A DNA stretch of 64,000 bases, taken from NCBI RefSeq assembly GCF_020687825.1, contig NZ_JAJEWP010000005.1:1-64000 (forward strand), in the 5' to 3' direction. Position 1 is the stretch's first letter. Each line of letters opens with the position of its first letter. The notes below the pieces were generated by a model that did not search any database, was not told where the DNA came from, and saw only the letters and a list, made by a program, of their open reading frames with translations. Positions 1 through 8,487 of this stretch are shown piece after piece. Made by a program: the position numbers and the translations under genes. This stretch comes from Fluctibacter halophilus. GTDB lineage: Bacteria > Pseudomonadota > Gammaproteobacteria > Enterobacterales > Alteromonadaceae.

Positions 1-30
1 TTTCCGCCATCCATGGCGGTCACACACCGT
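1..30. repeat. Partial inverted-repeat element, third copy (cut by window start)
   Basis: A 7-bp perfect inverted repeat (CCGCCAT / ATGGCGG, 2-nt loop) lies at 4-19 and is followed by GGTCA. The loop and right edge, ATCC followed by a G-rich arm and GGTCA, resemble the right ends of the chains at about 190-400 and 48541-48745. It is therefore probably the right end of a third copy. Only the end is visible, so this is an inference. Confidence 0.35.
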
Positions 31-60
31 CCTGGGCTGGTCACCGGGGCTCCCAATTAA

Positions 61-100
61 AACGAGAAAGGCCCCCCATAGCGGGTGGCCTTTTTTCGTT
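61..100 (+). terminator. Rho-independent terminator, possibly bidirectional
   Basis: AAAGGCC and GGCCTTT arms around an imperfect C/G-rich centre are followed by six T on the plus strand. AACG and CGTT extend the symmetry outward. It would end a transcript entering from the left of the window. A weaker T-rich tract on the minus strand would allow use in the other direction. Confidence 0.7.
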
Positions 101-451
101 TTAGCTAGCAACTTGCGTTGCTATCTCATTGGGTAACTAAACCCATCAGAAAACAGTATCGAAGTAGCACTGCGTTGACTGTAAGGTAACAAACCATCCC
201 TGGTGCTACGTCCAGCCGGTTCCTTGTGCCTTCAGCAAAAAGTCCAGGTCGGGCTTCCTCTGCCCTCCCGTTCACCACTCAATGAGCTTCACGTTTTCGC
301 TCATTTCGGGCGTGGTTCACCCTGTACCGTCGTTCCGCCCTAGCCGAGCTTCGCGCCCTCGCTCGTCTCCAGACGGCCTCACCTTATCCGCGGTGGTCAA
401 ATAAATTACTATTCACCGTAACTCAGTTTTATGGATAGCGATTAACGCCGC
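101..451. other. Non-coding stretch with inverted-repeat chain
   Basis: I find no credible gene here. About 101-190 is featureless. About 190-400 is a chain of short inverted repeats listed separately. The remainder leads into the 3' end of the leftward binding-protein gene. No promoter could be assigned with confidence. Confidence 0.5.
190..400. repeat. Chain of short inverted repeats, element A
   Basis: Consecutive small hairpins are visible: ACCA/TGGT at 193-204, GGGC/GCCC around TTCCTCT at 251-265, AATGAGC/GCTCATT at 281-305, CGAGC/GCTCG at 345-365 and CGTCT/AGACG at 364-375. The stretch ends in ATCCGCGG then TGGTCA. Landmarks ACGTCCA (208-214), a stem enclosing TTCCT, CGTTCAC, and ATCC before the end recur in the same order and similar spacing in element B at 48541-48745, while the stem sequences differ. 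This pattern suggests a folded or palindromic element family. Function unknown. Confidence 0.6.
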
Positions 452-1660
452 TCAGTTTTGCAAAACAAGTCGGAAATCATATTCGTCTAAATCCGGTGTG
501 TAGCACTTACTATAACGACGGAAATTAACGGATTGCCAAGTTTCCTTGTTAAGTAAAGCGGAGATTGTCTGCACATTATTCTTGGTAACCGGCTGTAACC
601 TTGTGCTGATTTGCACACCGAGTTCCTGTTTAAAATCGATACCATTGGCATGATCCAGTAACAGAGCCATAGTCCAGCCTCCTTCCATAAAGTGACCACC
701 AAAACTGACCAATACTTGTCCATCTCTAACGGCATTCAAAGCGGCATGTGACCAGTCAAAAGTTCCAATGACTGGTTGGTAGGGGGGATCTTGCTGACGT
801 GCAATAGCGAGCACCCCCTCCGCGATATCCATCCCTGCGGTCCAGTAGGCATCCACACGGCCAACCCGATCCAGTAGTGCCTGAGTAAGCTTCGCAGCGC
901 TATTTGCACTCCAGTCACTGTTCATTGTCGGAAGCCATTCGATGCCTTTTGGAGTTCTTTCACGTTGAGATTCTTTTCGCATACGCTGCATGGCTCGATT
1001 GTAACCTGTCAAGCGTGTACGACTGACAGTTGATTGATGAGCTCCAGAAATCGCTACAATAGAGCTAACGCTGCGTTGTGCTGCCAATAATGTCGCCAGT
1101 TCCTGACCCGCTTGCTCGTCATCTGGGGTCATATGACCTATCCATGCTGAATACTGCTCTCTGGGCATACCTATTGTTGCATATCCGCGCTTTTCCAGAC
1201 TGGTGTTGATTGAAAAGTAGGGAATGTTGTGGGCTTCAATCAGTTCGAGCAGGCTTTCTTCGCCATTTGAGTAAAAAATTCCCACAATATAATCTGGTGG
1301 AGTGGCAGTGGTCAGTTTTTCATTGATCAGCTCAAGGAAGCTAAATCGATTGTGATATTGTTGTTGGATAGGAATCGTTTCAATATCAATCCCTAACCCT
1401 TCGGCGACATGTTCAGTAAAAGATTTTTGTAAATGCCAAAAAGAACCTTGTGCACCTTGTGGGTAAAAATACAGTACTTTCAGAGGACGCGTGGTTTCGT
1501 CAACGGTGATATCAGCACAGGTTTTTGCCAAGCTTTGCGTTGGATACGGAAACATGAGCAATATCAAAGCGAGTTTGAAAGCAGTGAAAAATCTACAATA
1601 AATAACGTGATAGGGACTAAGCAAATTGGTCGCTTGAATAGACAACAAAAGATGATCCAA
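452..1660 (-). CDS. Periplasmic substrate-binding protein, sugar/autoinducer-binding type
   Basis: A 402-residue protein that looks like a type 1 periplasmic binding protein of the ribose/LuxP class. A hydrophobic signal-like stretch (about 24-44) is followed by two Rossmann-like lobes: the strand near VLYFYPQGAQGSFW opens lobe one and VIGTFDWSHAALNAVRDGQ is the usual end of lobe two. The reading frame opens with TTG and has no clear ribosome site, so the N terminus is uncertain; an in-frame TTG twelve codons later would give a more normal signal peptide. No permease, ATPase or sensor gene is adjacent, so it may feed a distant transporter or receptor. The gene looks more A+T-rich than the genes to its right, which could mean transfer. 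Ligand unknown. Confidence 0.75.
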   Translation of the reverse strand: MDHLLLSIQATNLLSPYHVIYCRFFTAFKLALILLMFPYPTQSLAKTCADITVDETTRPLKVLYFYPQGAQGSFWHLQKSFTEHVAEGLGIDIETIPIQQQYHNRFSFLELINEKLTTATPPDYIVGIFYSNGEESLLELIEAHNIPYFSINTSLEKRGYATIGMPREQYSAWIGHMTPDDEQAGQELATLLAAQRSVSSIVAISGAHQSTVSRTRLTGYNRAMQRMRKESQRERTPKGIEWLPTMNSDWSANSAAKLTQALLDRVGRVDAYWTAGMDIAEGVLAIARQQDPPYQPVIGTFDWSHAALNAVRDGQVLVSFGGHFMEGGWTMALLLDHANGIDFKQELGVQISTRLQPVTKNNVQTISALLNKETWQSVNFRRYSKCYTPDLDEYDFRLVLQN

Positions 1661-1767
1661 TGATAGTTAAACACGCGCTGATAGAGTAATTTTTTTAACA
1701 AGCTCGCACGGTCGGTAGATGTCCGGGGTGAGATACTGAAGGCAGGCGCCGGGCTTAATTTTGCGTG

Positions 1768-2220
1768 CTACAAAGTATTATCGTTAAAAAATTGCATCAC
1801 CTGATTTTTGTCAAATACAACAGGAAAAGAGGCTAACCAGTCCAGTGCCGGTTCTATCTCATCAAAAAATTGATGCTCTATGTCTGCCTGCTCATAGCCT
1901 GCACTCAACTGGCGTACAATGGTTTTCGGGTACTCGGTGTCTTTCAGGACAATGGCCAGTGCAGTCAAACCAAAGCTTTTGCGCCTTGCTGTCTCTCGTA
2001 CAAATACTTCAAACGCGTCCGGAGGCATCAGGCTTTCACCGTATAAACAGCTTAACTGAACCCATGGCTGTGTTTGGTCAACGTCTTTAAGAACACTACC
2101 CAGCCGTTTCGAACCACGCCGCAAACTTGGATCGTTCCAGGGGCCGCGAGCAACAAAGGTGACAAATTGGCCAAAGCGATCAACAAGATACTCGCCGTGT
2201 TCAAGCATCAGAACCTCCAA
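1768..2220 (-). CDS. Small conserved protein, possibly SpoIIAA/STAS-like
   Basis: A 150-residue soluble protein with no signal peptide or membrane segment. The N terminus (HGEYLVDRFGQFVTFVARGPWN) and the alternating strand/helix pattern recall the SpoIIAA/STAS-like proteins common in marine gammaproteobacteria, but no diagnostic motif is decisive. It stands alone between the binding-protein gene and the divergent alcohol dehydrogenase. The first codons read ATGGAAGTTCTGATGC; an internal ATG at codon 5 is equally possible. I do not assign a function. Confidence 0.6.
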   Translation of the reverse strand: MEVLMLEHGEYLVDRFGQFVTFVARGPWNDPSLRRGSKRLGSVLKDVDQTQPWVQLSCLYGESLMPPDAFEVFVRETARRKSFGLTALAIVLKDTEYPKTIVRQLSAGYEQADIEHQFFDEIEPALDWLASFPVVFDKNQVMQFFNDNTL

Positions 2221-2373
2221 ATGATGACTTACCTACATAAACCGGGAAGCAGTTTGCTGCCGCTTTACAAATAATCGAATAAACGGGATCAATAGATGCC
2301 ATTGCAATAAGTGATAACGTCGCCTATTTCCTTTAGTAAAGTGTGAACATTCATGTTGGTCAAGGAGCATCCT

Positions 2374-3543
2374 GTGAACCCCTTTACCTTTAGTGCCGTT
2401 GCTAAGTTACATGTAGAGGTCGGCGCAGCAATTCATTTGGTCTCTCACTGCGAACGCTTTGCAGCCAGACGTGTATTGGTTGTAACGGATGCGGGTATTA
2501 TCCGCGCTGGCTTGCTTATCGATACCGTAACCGAGTTTGCCAACCAGGATGTGCAGTTATGTGTGTTTGATAAAGTAGAAGCCGATCCCAGTGAAGCAAC
2601 GGTACTGCAAGCGGTTGACGTTGCTAAAGCCCAGGAAGTGGATGTTGTGATCGGGTTTGGTGGTGGTAGCGCGATGGATGTTGCCAAGTTAGTTGCTGTG
2701 CTGGCTCACCGCGACAATCAACAATCCTTAGCTGACATGTACGGTGTTGATCAACTCTCCGGACCACGTTTGCCATTGATTCAGGTACCTACCACCGCAG
2801 GTACAGGCTCCGAAGTCACCCCCATTGCAATAATCACCACGGGCGGTACAACCAAAGCCGGCGTTGTGTCTTCTACATTACTGCCGGATGTGGCGGTGCT
2901 GGACGCAAACCTTACTCGGGGGCTTCCTGCTCACGTTACGGCGGCAACAGGCATCGATGCAATGGTGCATGCCATTGAAGCATTCACCAGCAAGGTAAAG
3001 AAAAATCCGATCTCCGACATGTTTGCGCTTGAGGCGCTGCGCCTATTGTCAGACAGTGTGCGTGTAGCCGTCAAAGACGGAAATGATCTACAAGCCCGCG
3101 AGAAGGCGCTATTGGGCGCCAATCTCGCCGGTCAGGCATTTGCGAACGCACCGGTCGCCGCGGTTCATGCGCTGGCCTATCCGTTGGGCGGGCACTTCCA
3201 TATACCTCATGGGCTGAGCAACGCGTTGGTATTACCCCATGTGATGCGATTTAATCTGCCAGCCTGTGCAACAGCGTATGCGCAACTGGCAGAAGTGATG
3301 ATCCCTGCCCAAGTGCAGGCTGAGATGGATCACGAGGCCAAGGCCAATACGTTGATCGATTGGCTGGCCGAACTGGTCACAGAATGTGGTCTACCCGATA
3401 CGCTAAGCGATTGTAATGTTCCGCAATCCAGCCTGGCAGCGTTAGCCGGTGATGCCATGTTGCAGCAGCGATTGCTGATCAATAATCCCCGCGAAGTGAC
3501 TGAGCAGGACGCACTGGCGATCTATCAGGCGGCCTATCAATGA
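2374..3543 (+). CDS. Iron-containing alcohol dehydrogenase
   Basis: NAD(P)-dependent alcohol/aldehyde oxidoreductase of the group III (iron-dependent) family. The nucleotide-binding GGGSAMDVAK motif lies near residues 96-105, followed by TTAGTGSEVT. Likely metal ligands are the Asp and His of GIDAMVHAIEAF and the two His of HALAYPLGGHFHIPHG. GTG at 2374 is chosen because AAGGAG lies six bases upstream; an in-frame ATG at 2353 adds seven residues but lacks a ribosome site. Length (389 aa) is normal. Its stop overlaps the next start by four bases (ATGA), so a thioesterase is co-translated. The physiological substrate cannot be read from sequence. Confidence 0.9.
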   Translation: MNPFTFSAVAKLHVEVGAAIHLVSHCERFAARRVLVVTDAGIIRAGLLIDTVTEFANQDVQLCVFDKVEADPSEATVLQAVDVAKAQEVDVVIGFGGGSAMDVAKLVAVLAHRDNQQSLADMYGVDQLSGPRLPLIQVPTTAGTGSEVTPIAIITTGGTTKAGVVSSTLLPDVAVLDANLTRGLPAHVTAATGIDAMVHAIEAFTSKVKKNPISDMFALEALRLLSDSVRVAVKDGNDLQAREKALLGANLAGQAFANAPVAAVHALAYPLGGHFHIPHGLSNALVLPHVMRFNLPACATAYAQLAEVMIPAQVQAEMDHEAKANTLIDWLAELVTECGLPDTLSDCNVPQSSLAALAGDAMLQQRLLINNPREVTEQDALAIYQAAYQ

Positions 3544-3983
3544 ATGACCAACAGATGACCCGACAACAGTTCGCTTGCTTTTATCCTGTTACGACCCGTT
3601 GGCATGACAATGATGTCTATGGTCATGTAAACAACGTCACGTATTACAGTTTTTTTGATTCAGCGGTAAACCGTTACCTGATCGAAGAAGGGGGACTGGA
3701 TATTCACACCGCCCCGGTGGTGGCCTTTGTGGTCGAGTCCCAATGTCGGTATTTCCAGCCAATCGCGTACCCACAAGACATTCATATTGGTGTTAGTGTC
3801 AGCAAATTGGGTGCTCGCTCTGTCACCTACCAGTTGGGCGTTTTTGTTGGTGATGAGACGATGCCCAGGGCGCAGGGCAGCTTTGTTCATGTGTTTGTTG
3901 ATCGTACAACCCAGCGCGCCGTTGCGATTCCCGACAATCAACGTCGGGCACTGCAGCTGTTGCTGCAGGATCCATCTCAGTGA
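3540..3983 (+). CDS. Hotdog-fold acyl-CoA thioesterase (4HBT family)
   Basis: A 147-residue single hotdog domain. The signature RWHDNDVYGHVNN near residues 20-32 carries the catalytic Asp typical of 4-hydroxybenzoyl-CoA thioesterase/YbgC-like enzymes, which hydrolyse acyl-CoA to free acid and CoA. It overlaps the dehydrogenase gene by four bases, suggesting a joint role in aldehyde/alcohol and acyl-CoA metabolism. Its 3' end overlaps the convergent dnaE2 gene by seven bases. The acyl chain preference is unknown. Confidence 0.88.
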   Translation: MNDQQMTRQQFACFYPVTTRWHDNDVYGHVNNVTYYSFFDSAVNRYLIEEGGLDIHTAPVVAFVVESQCRYFQPIAYPQDIHIGVSVSKLGARSVTYQLGVFVGDETMPRAQGSFVHVFVDRTTQRAVAIPDNQRRALQLLLQDPSQ

Positions 3984-6900
3984 AAGTCGCGAGATTTTCC
4001 GGCTAATCCGTCGGCCAGGTGATCAAGACGCTCAAGCTTGCCCGCAACAATATGGGTAACGCCACCGTCGCCACGTTCCAGAATGCCCCTTACCATCAGC
4101 AGGCGTGAGTTAAGAAATGCCTGTTTCTGGGCCCGCGCAGTGGCTTTCCACACGATCACATTGATATTGCCGGTATCGTCTTCCAGTGTCACAAATGTCA
4201 CCCCGCCAGCAGTACCCGGCGCTTGCCGCCCAATCACCATACCGCAGACGGTGACCACAGTCTGGGCTGGATGTTGATGCAATGTGCTGGCACAGATGTG
4301 TTTTGGCAGCATACCTTGTTCACGGAGCAGGCGGATAGGGTGATGCTTCAGTGACACCGTCGTGGCCGCATAATCTTCCAGCATATCAGCCATCGGCTCA
4401 GGCGCGTTGTCGAACAAGAATAATTGATGTTGTTGTTTAAACAGGGGCAAGGTCGAGGTGGTATCCATCAATGCCCATCGGGCAGCATAACGATTGTCAT
4501 GCACAGTGTGCAGCGCATTGGCGCTGGCCAACGCTTCCAGTTGTTCACGGGATAAGCCCACTTGCTGGAGCTGGGCAACGTCCTTGAAGCCCACTTTGGG
4601 ACGTTGCACAGTCAATTGCTTCATCGCGCTTTCTGACACCCCCTTTACGAGTCGCAAACCGAGGCGAATGGCCTGTTGTTGTTCATGTTCAACCCATTGA
4701 TGATCCCAATCAGACTGATTCACACACACGGGGAGTACGGTAATGTCGTGCCGCCGCGCGTCCTGTATCAGTTGGGCTGGGGCATAGAAACCCATCGGCC
4801 AACTGTTGAGCAGGGCAACATAAAAGGCCACCGGATAGTGGCATTTCAGCCATGAAGATACGTAGGCCAGCACCGCAAAGGAGGCTGAATGAGACTCCGG
4901 GAAACCGTATTCGCCAAAGCCCAGAATTTGATTAAACAGACGCTCTGCAAACGCTTCGCTATACCCTCGCTGGCGCATGCCGTCGATAAGCTTGTGTTTA
5001 AATTGCATCAACTGACCATTTTTCTTCCAACTGGCCATGGCCCGACGTAGTTGATCCGCTTCACCACCACTGAATCCGGCGGCGACCATCGCCAGTTGGA
5101 TCACCTGCTCCTGAAAAATGGGAACGCCCATGGTGCGACTGAGTACCTGCTCGACGTCCTTGGACGGGTATTCAACGGCCTCCAGGCCATCCCGTCGTTT
5201 TAAGTAGGGGTGAACCATGTCCCCCTGGATCGGACCGGGACGAACGATGGCAATTTGCACCACCAAATCGTAATAACAGGCAGGTTTGAGTCGTGGCAGC
5301 ATGCTCATTTGGGCGCGGGATTCTATTTGGAACACGCCGACGGTATCGGCGCGCTGGATCATGGCATACACGTCGGGGTCATCGTCCTGACGGGTAATAT
5401 CGGCAATCTGCAACACCCGCTGTTGATGTTGCTCAATCAGATCAAACGCCTTACGTATCGCGGTCAACATGCCCAGTGCCAATACGTCCACTTTGAGCAG
5501 GCCCAGTGACTCGAGGTCGTCTTTGTCCCACTGGATCACCGTACGCTCAGGCATGGCTGCATTTTCAACCGGCACCAGGTGATAGAGCGGACCGGCGGAG
5601 ATGACAAAGCCGCCGACGTGCTGTGACAAGTGGCGGGGGAATCCCATCAGCTCGTTAACCCGTTGAATAAATTGCAAGCCGCGGTGGCTATCAGGGTCCA
5701 GCCCGAGTTCGGTGATTTGTGTTTGCCAATCCAACCCTCTATCTCGTCGGTTGATATGCTTGATAAAGTAATCCAGCTGGGTTTCTGCCAGTCCTAGCGC
5801 CTTACCCACATCACGCAGGGCGCTTTTGAAGCGGTAACAGATCACCGTGGCCGCCAGTGCTGTGCGCTCGCGACCGTATTTACGGTAAATGTATTGAATG
5901 ACTTCTTCCCGGCGCTCATGTTCAAAATCAACATCAATGTCGGGTGGCTCATTACGCTCTTTGGAAATGAAACGCTCGAACAGCACATTAATTTGACGGG
6001 GGTCCACCGCGGTGATCTCAAGGCAGTAGCAGACCACGGAATTAGCCGCAGACCCGCGCCCTTGGTACAGAATGTGTTGTGATTTGGCAAACTGCACAAT
6101 GTCATGAATGGTCAGGAAAAAGTACTCATAGTTTTGCTCATGGATCAGGCGTAACTCTTTTTCAATAATGTCACGTATGTTTTGCGTTAATCCTTCGGGA
6201 AAGCGTTGCTGCACCCCGGCTTCCACCAGAGTGCGTAAGTATGAGCGAGGCGTATGTCCGGGTGGGATCAGCTCTGCCGGGTATTCATAGCGTAACTCGT
6301 CAAGGCTGAATTGACAGCGCCGCGCAATGTCGACACTGGCCTGCAACCAGCGGTCTGGAAACAGCGTTGCCAGTTTTTCCCGACTGCGCAACGAACGTTC
6401 GGTGTTGGTGATCAGGGCTTCACCCAACTGATCGACCGGCTGTTTGTGTGATATGGCGGTCATGATGTGTTGTAGGGGTTGACGTTCAGGATGGTGAAAC
6501 AGTACACCGCCACAGGCACAAACCGGTAAATCCCAGTGTGCAGATAATGCCTCGACGGCACGCTGTCGCTGAGCATCATGTCCGTCTAACCAGCGGGTAA
6601 ATCCTATCCATAGACGCTGGCGGTGATGCTGACTTAGCCAGCGTCCCCAGTGCGCATCCCGTTCGGGTTGCAAGCTGGGTAACCACAGTAAGAAACAATG
6701 CCGCAAGGTACGCCAGTCCCACAGGTCAAGACGATAGCTGCCTTTATCCGCGCGGCGGCGTGCTTGGGTGATCACCCGGCACAATTCGGTATACGCCTGC
6801 CGGTCAGGGCATAACACCACACACTGTAAGTCGTCCATACACAGCAGGCTCCCAACGATTAACTGCACAGCCAATTGTTGGTCCCGTTGTTCAGTGTAAG

Positions 6901-7048
6901 CGCGTACCACACCGGCCACAGAGCATTCATCGGTGATGGCCAGCGCCCGGTATCCGAGAAAGTGAGCTTGTCGCATCAGCTCTTCAGGATGGGATGCGCC
7001 CTTAAGAAAGGAAAAATTCGACTGACAAAATAGCTCGGCGTACTGCAT
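3977..7048 (-). CDS. dnaE2: Error-prone DNA polymerase III alpha subunit
   Basis: Mutagenic C-family polymerase acting with ImuA and ImuB in SOS translesion synthesis. About 1023 residues. The protein opens with a PHP domain (YAELFCQSNFSFLKGASHPEEL). The polymerase core carries PDIDVDFEHERREEV, VGGFVIS, and GFPESHSASFA before a tandem helix-hairpin-helix/OB region ending in VIVWKAT. ATG at 7048 is chosen because it begins the standard DnaE2 N terminus; the frame is open further upstream but would run into imuB. Only 20 bases separate it from the imuB stop, so it is the last gene of the LexA-controlled imuA-imuB-dnaE2 operon. No proofreading subunit is expected to bind it. Confidence 0.95.
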   Translation of the reverse strand: MQYAELFCQSNFSFLKGASHPEELMRQAHFLGYRALAITDECSVAGVVRAYTEQRDQQLAVQLIVGSLLCMDDLQCVVLCPDRQAYTELCRVITQARRRADKGSYRLDLWDWRTLRHCFLLWLPSLQPERDAHWGRWLSQHHRQRLWIGFTRWLDGHDAQRQRAVEALSAHWDLPVCACGGVLFHHPERQPLQHIMTAISHKQPVDQLGEALITNTERSLRSREKLATLFPDRWLQASVDIARRCQFSLDELRYEYPAELIPPGHTPRSYLRTLVEAGVQQRFPEGLTQNIRDIIEKELRLIHEQNYEYFFLTIHDIVQFAKSQHILYQGRGSAANSVVCYCLEITAVDPRQINVLFERFISKERNEPPDIDVDFEHERREEVIQYIYRKYGRERTALAATVICYRFKSALRDVGKALGLAETQLDYFIKHINRRDRGLDWQTQITELGLDPDSHRGLQFIQRVNELMGFPRHLSQHVGGFVISAGPLYHLVPVENAAMPERTVIQWDKDDLESLGLLKVDVLALGMLTAIRKAFDLIEQHQQRVLQIADITRQDDDPDVYAMIQRADTVGVFQIESRAQMSMLPRLKPACYYDLVVQIAIVRPGPIQGDMVHPYLKRRDGLEAVEYPSKDVEQVLSRTMGVPIFQEQVIQLAMVAAGFSGGEADQLRRAMASWKKNGQLMQFKHKLIDGMRQRGYSEAFAERLFNQILGFGEYGFPESHSASFAVLAYVSSWLKCHYPVAFYVALLNSWPMGFYAPAQLIQDARRHDITVLPVCVNQSDWDHQWVEHEQQQAIRLGLRLVKGVSESAMKQLTVQRPKVGFKDVAQLQQVGLSREQLEALASANALHTVHDNRYAARWALMDTTSTLPLFKQQHQLFLFDNAPEPMADMLEDYAATTVSLKHHPIRLLREQGMLPKHICASTLHQHPAQTVVTVCGMVIGRQAPGTAGGVTFVTLEDDTGNINVIVWKATARAQKQAFLNSRLLMVRGILERGDGGVTHIVAGKLERLDHLADGLAGKSRDFH

Positions 7049-7068
7049 AAAAAAGACCGTTACATGGA

Positions 7069-8487
7069 TTAACTGAACAACCCGTGGATAAACCATTGTT
7101 GCTGGGGAGTACGAAACAGCCATAACCATTCCCCCCGGCCATTGCAGCCAACGAAGTAATCCCGGATCACGGCCTGATTGTCCCACCAACCGGTGGCAAT
7201 CCGTTCCGGGCCGTGTAGCAGGGTGACCTTGTGGGTCAGTGGCTTTGGTGGGGTTAGCAGCAGGCTAGGACGCAGGAGAGCCATGTGATCACTTACCGGG
7301 GCTTTCAGTTGCATCGGTCTGAGTGGCGCATGCTGCACTGTGGCATATTCGGGGCGCGGGTCGTCGCCAGGCAGGATCTGAAAAACGGCATCCTCACCCA
7401 ATCGGGCCTGCAGTTGGGAAACCAGTTGCAAGCACGACAACGCGCCTTGTTGCCCGCTAAAGAGGTCCTGTTTGTCAGGTTGGCGGATATAAGCATGACC
7501 ACCTTTCAGTGTCAGCCCGTAGACCGGCGCTTCCAGCGTGAGGGTTTCTAATTTTAATCGGCACAGGGTCTGCCAGGCCGTTAAGCGATACTCGCCAACC
7601 GCGCTGCGAACAATCACGGTTTGTGGCTCGGCATCCCGGTGATGAAGCACAAGGGTGATTTCCTCGCTCAATTGATCCCGCAGTTTCAGGAAGTGGCTTA
7701 ATTGACCGAGCAGTTGTGCTACCGGCACCAGCAAGGCATTGATATCTTCAATGTCGTACAACAGTTCCAGATAACGTTCGAAGCGCTCTGACGGCTGATA
7801 GAAAGAGACCGGTTGTTGGAAGCTACCCTTGATCCTCCCCAGATAGGTGACCAGCGTGTGATCATAGCGTTGTGCCAGTTCATTCAATGGCAATGCCATC
7901 AGATCACCCAACCGCTTTACGCCCACTCTGGCTAAAGAATGAATGGTCTTTCTTTCCAGATCCGTGTTGCTTAAAGGCACGGTGGCCAACGCCCGCTGAT
8001 GAACGTCAGCATCCTGATGTCGCTGATCCCAGCCATAACGGGCGAGCAGGCGAGCGGCCTGAGGTGTGGGGCCGGTGGCATAGTGGTAATGCAACCGTAA
8101 GGATTGTAGATGACTGTTCAGGGCGTGCCAGTAGCCCTCAAGTCCACCATACAGGGATAGCATGGTGTGAATGCGCAGCAACAATCCATCCGGTTGAAAA
8201 GGGCAGATGTCGCCAGTGACCAGGTATAACCACTGAGCAACGTCCAGCAGTGTCTTGTGCGTGATATCCGGTGAATAAGGAATGACTTGAAGGGACTGGC
8301 ACAGGGCACTGGCATGTCCCAGCCCCATGCCCTTACGAATGCCAGCCTGGTAAGCCTGGGTGTTATATTGCACTACGGCATTGACCGCAGCATCAACAAT
8401 CACGACTGGCCGCTGAAGATCTTGCTGATGATAGAGGGTATCCATCTGCAGCTTGGGAAAGTGCAGGTATAACCATAATCCGTGCAT
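7069..8487 (-). CDS. imuB: ImuB, Y-family polymerase-like mutasome protein
   Basis: A 472-residue Y-family polymerase homologue that in known systems links DnaE2 to the sliding clamp and lacks its own catalysis. The N terminus (LYLHFPKLQMDTL) has no Asp where active Y polymerases hold the first metal ligand, and the usual SxDE motif is replaced by DGLLLRIH near 100-107. KQDLFSG at about 339-345 resembles a clamp-binding pentapeptide and is my best candidate for that contact. The start overlaps the imuA stop by one base (TAATG), implying translational coupling. Followed after 20 bases by dnaE2. Confidence 0.92.
   Translation of the reverse strand: MHGLWLYLHFPKLQMDTLYHQQDLQRPVVIVDAAVNAVVQYNTQAYQAGIRKGMGLGHASALCQSLQVIPYSPDITHKTLLDVAQWLYLVTGDICPFQPDGLLLRIHTMLSLYGGLEGYWHALNSHLQSLRLHYHYATGPTPQAARLLARYGWDQRHQDADVHQRALATVPLSNTDLERKTIHSLARVGVKRLGDLMALPLNELAQRYDHTLVTYLGRIKGSFQQPVSFYQPSERFERYLELLYDIEDINALLVPVAQLLGQLSHFLKLRDQLSEEITLVLHHRDAEPQTVIVRSAVGEYRLTAWQTLCRLKLETLTLEAPVYGLTLKGGHAYIRQPDKQDLFSGQQGALSCLQLVSQLQARLGEDAVFQILPGDDPRPEYATVQHAPLRPMQLKAPVSDHMALLRPSLLLTPPKPLTHKVTLLHGPERIATGWWDNQAVIRDYFVGCNGRGEWLWLFRTPQQQWFIHGLFS

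Noticed and set aside
1-60. Possible tRNA or rRNA 3' end at the window edge
   Set aside because: No acceptor stem, CCA or 5S-like motif could be found; the inverted repeat explains the visible symmetry better.
7049-7189. A longer N terminus for dnaE2
   Set aside because: The extension would overlap imuB and precede the standard start MQYAELFCQSNFSF; ATG at 7048 fits the family.
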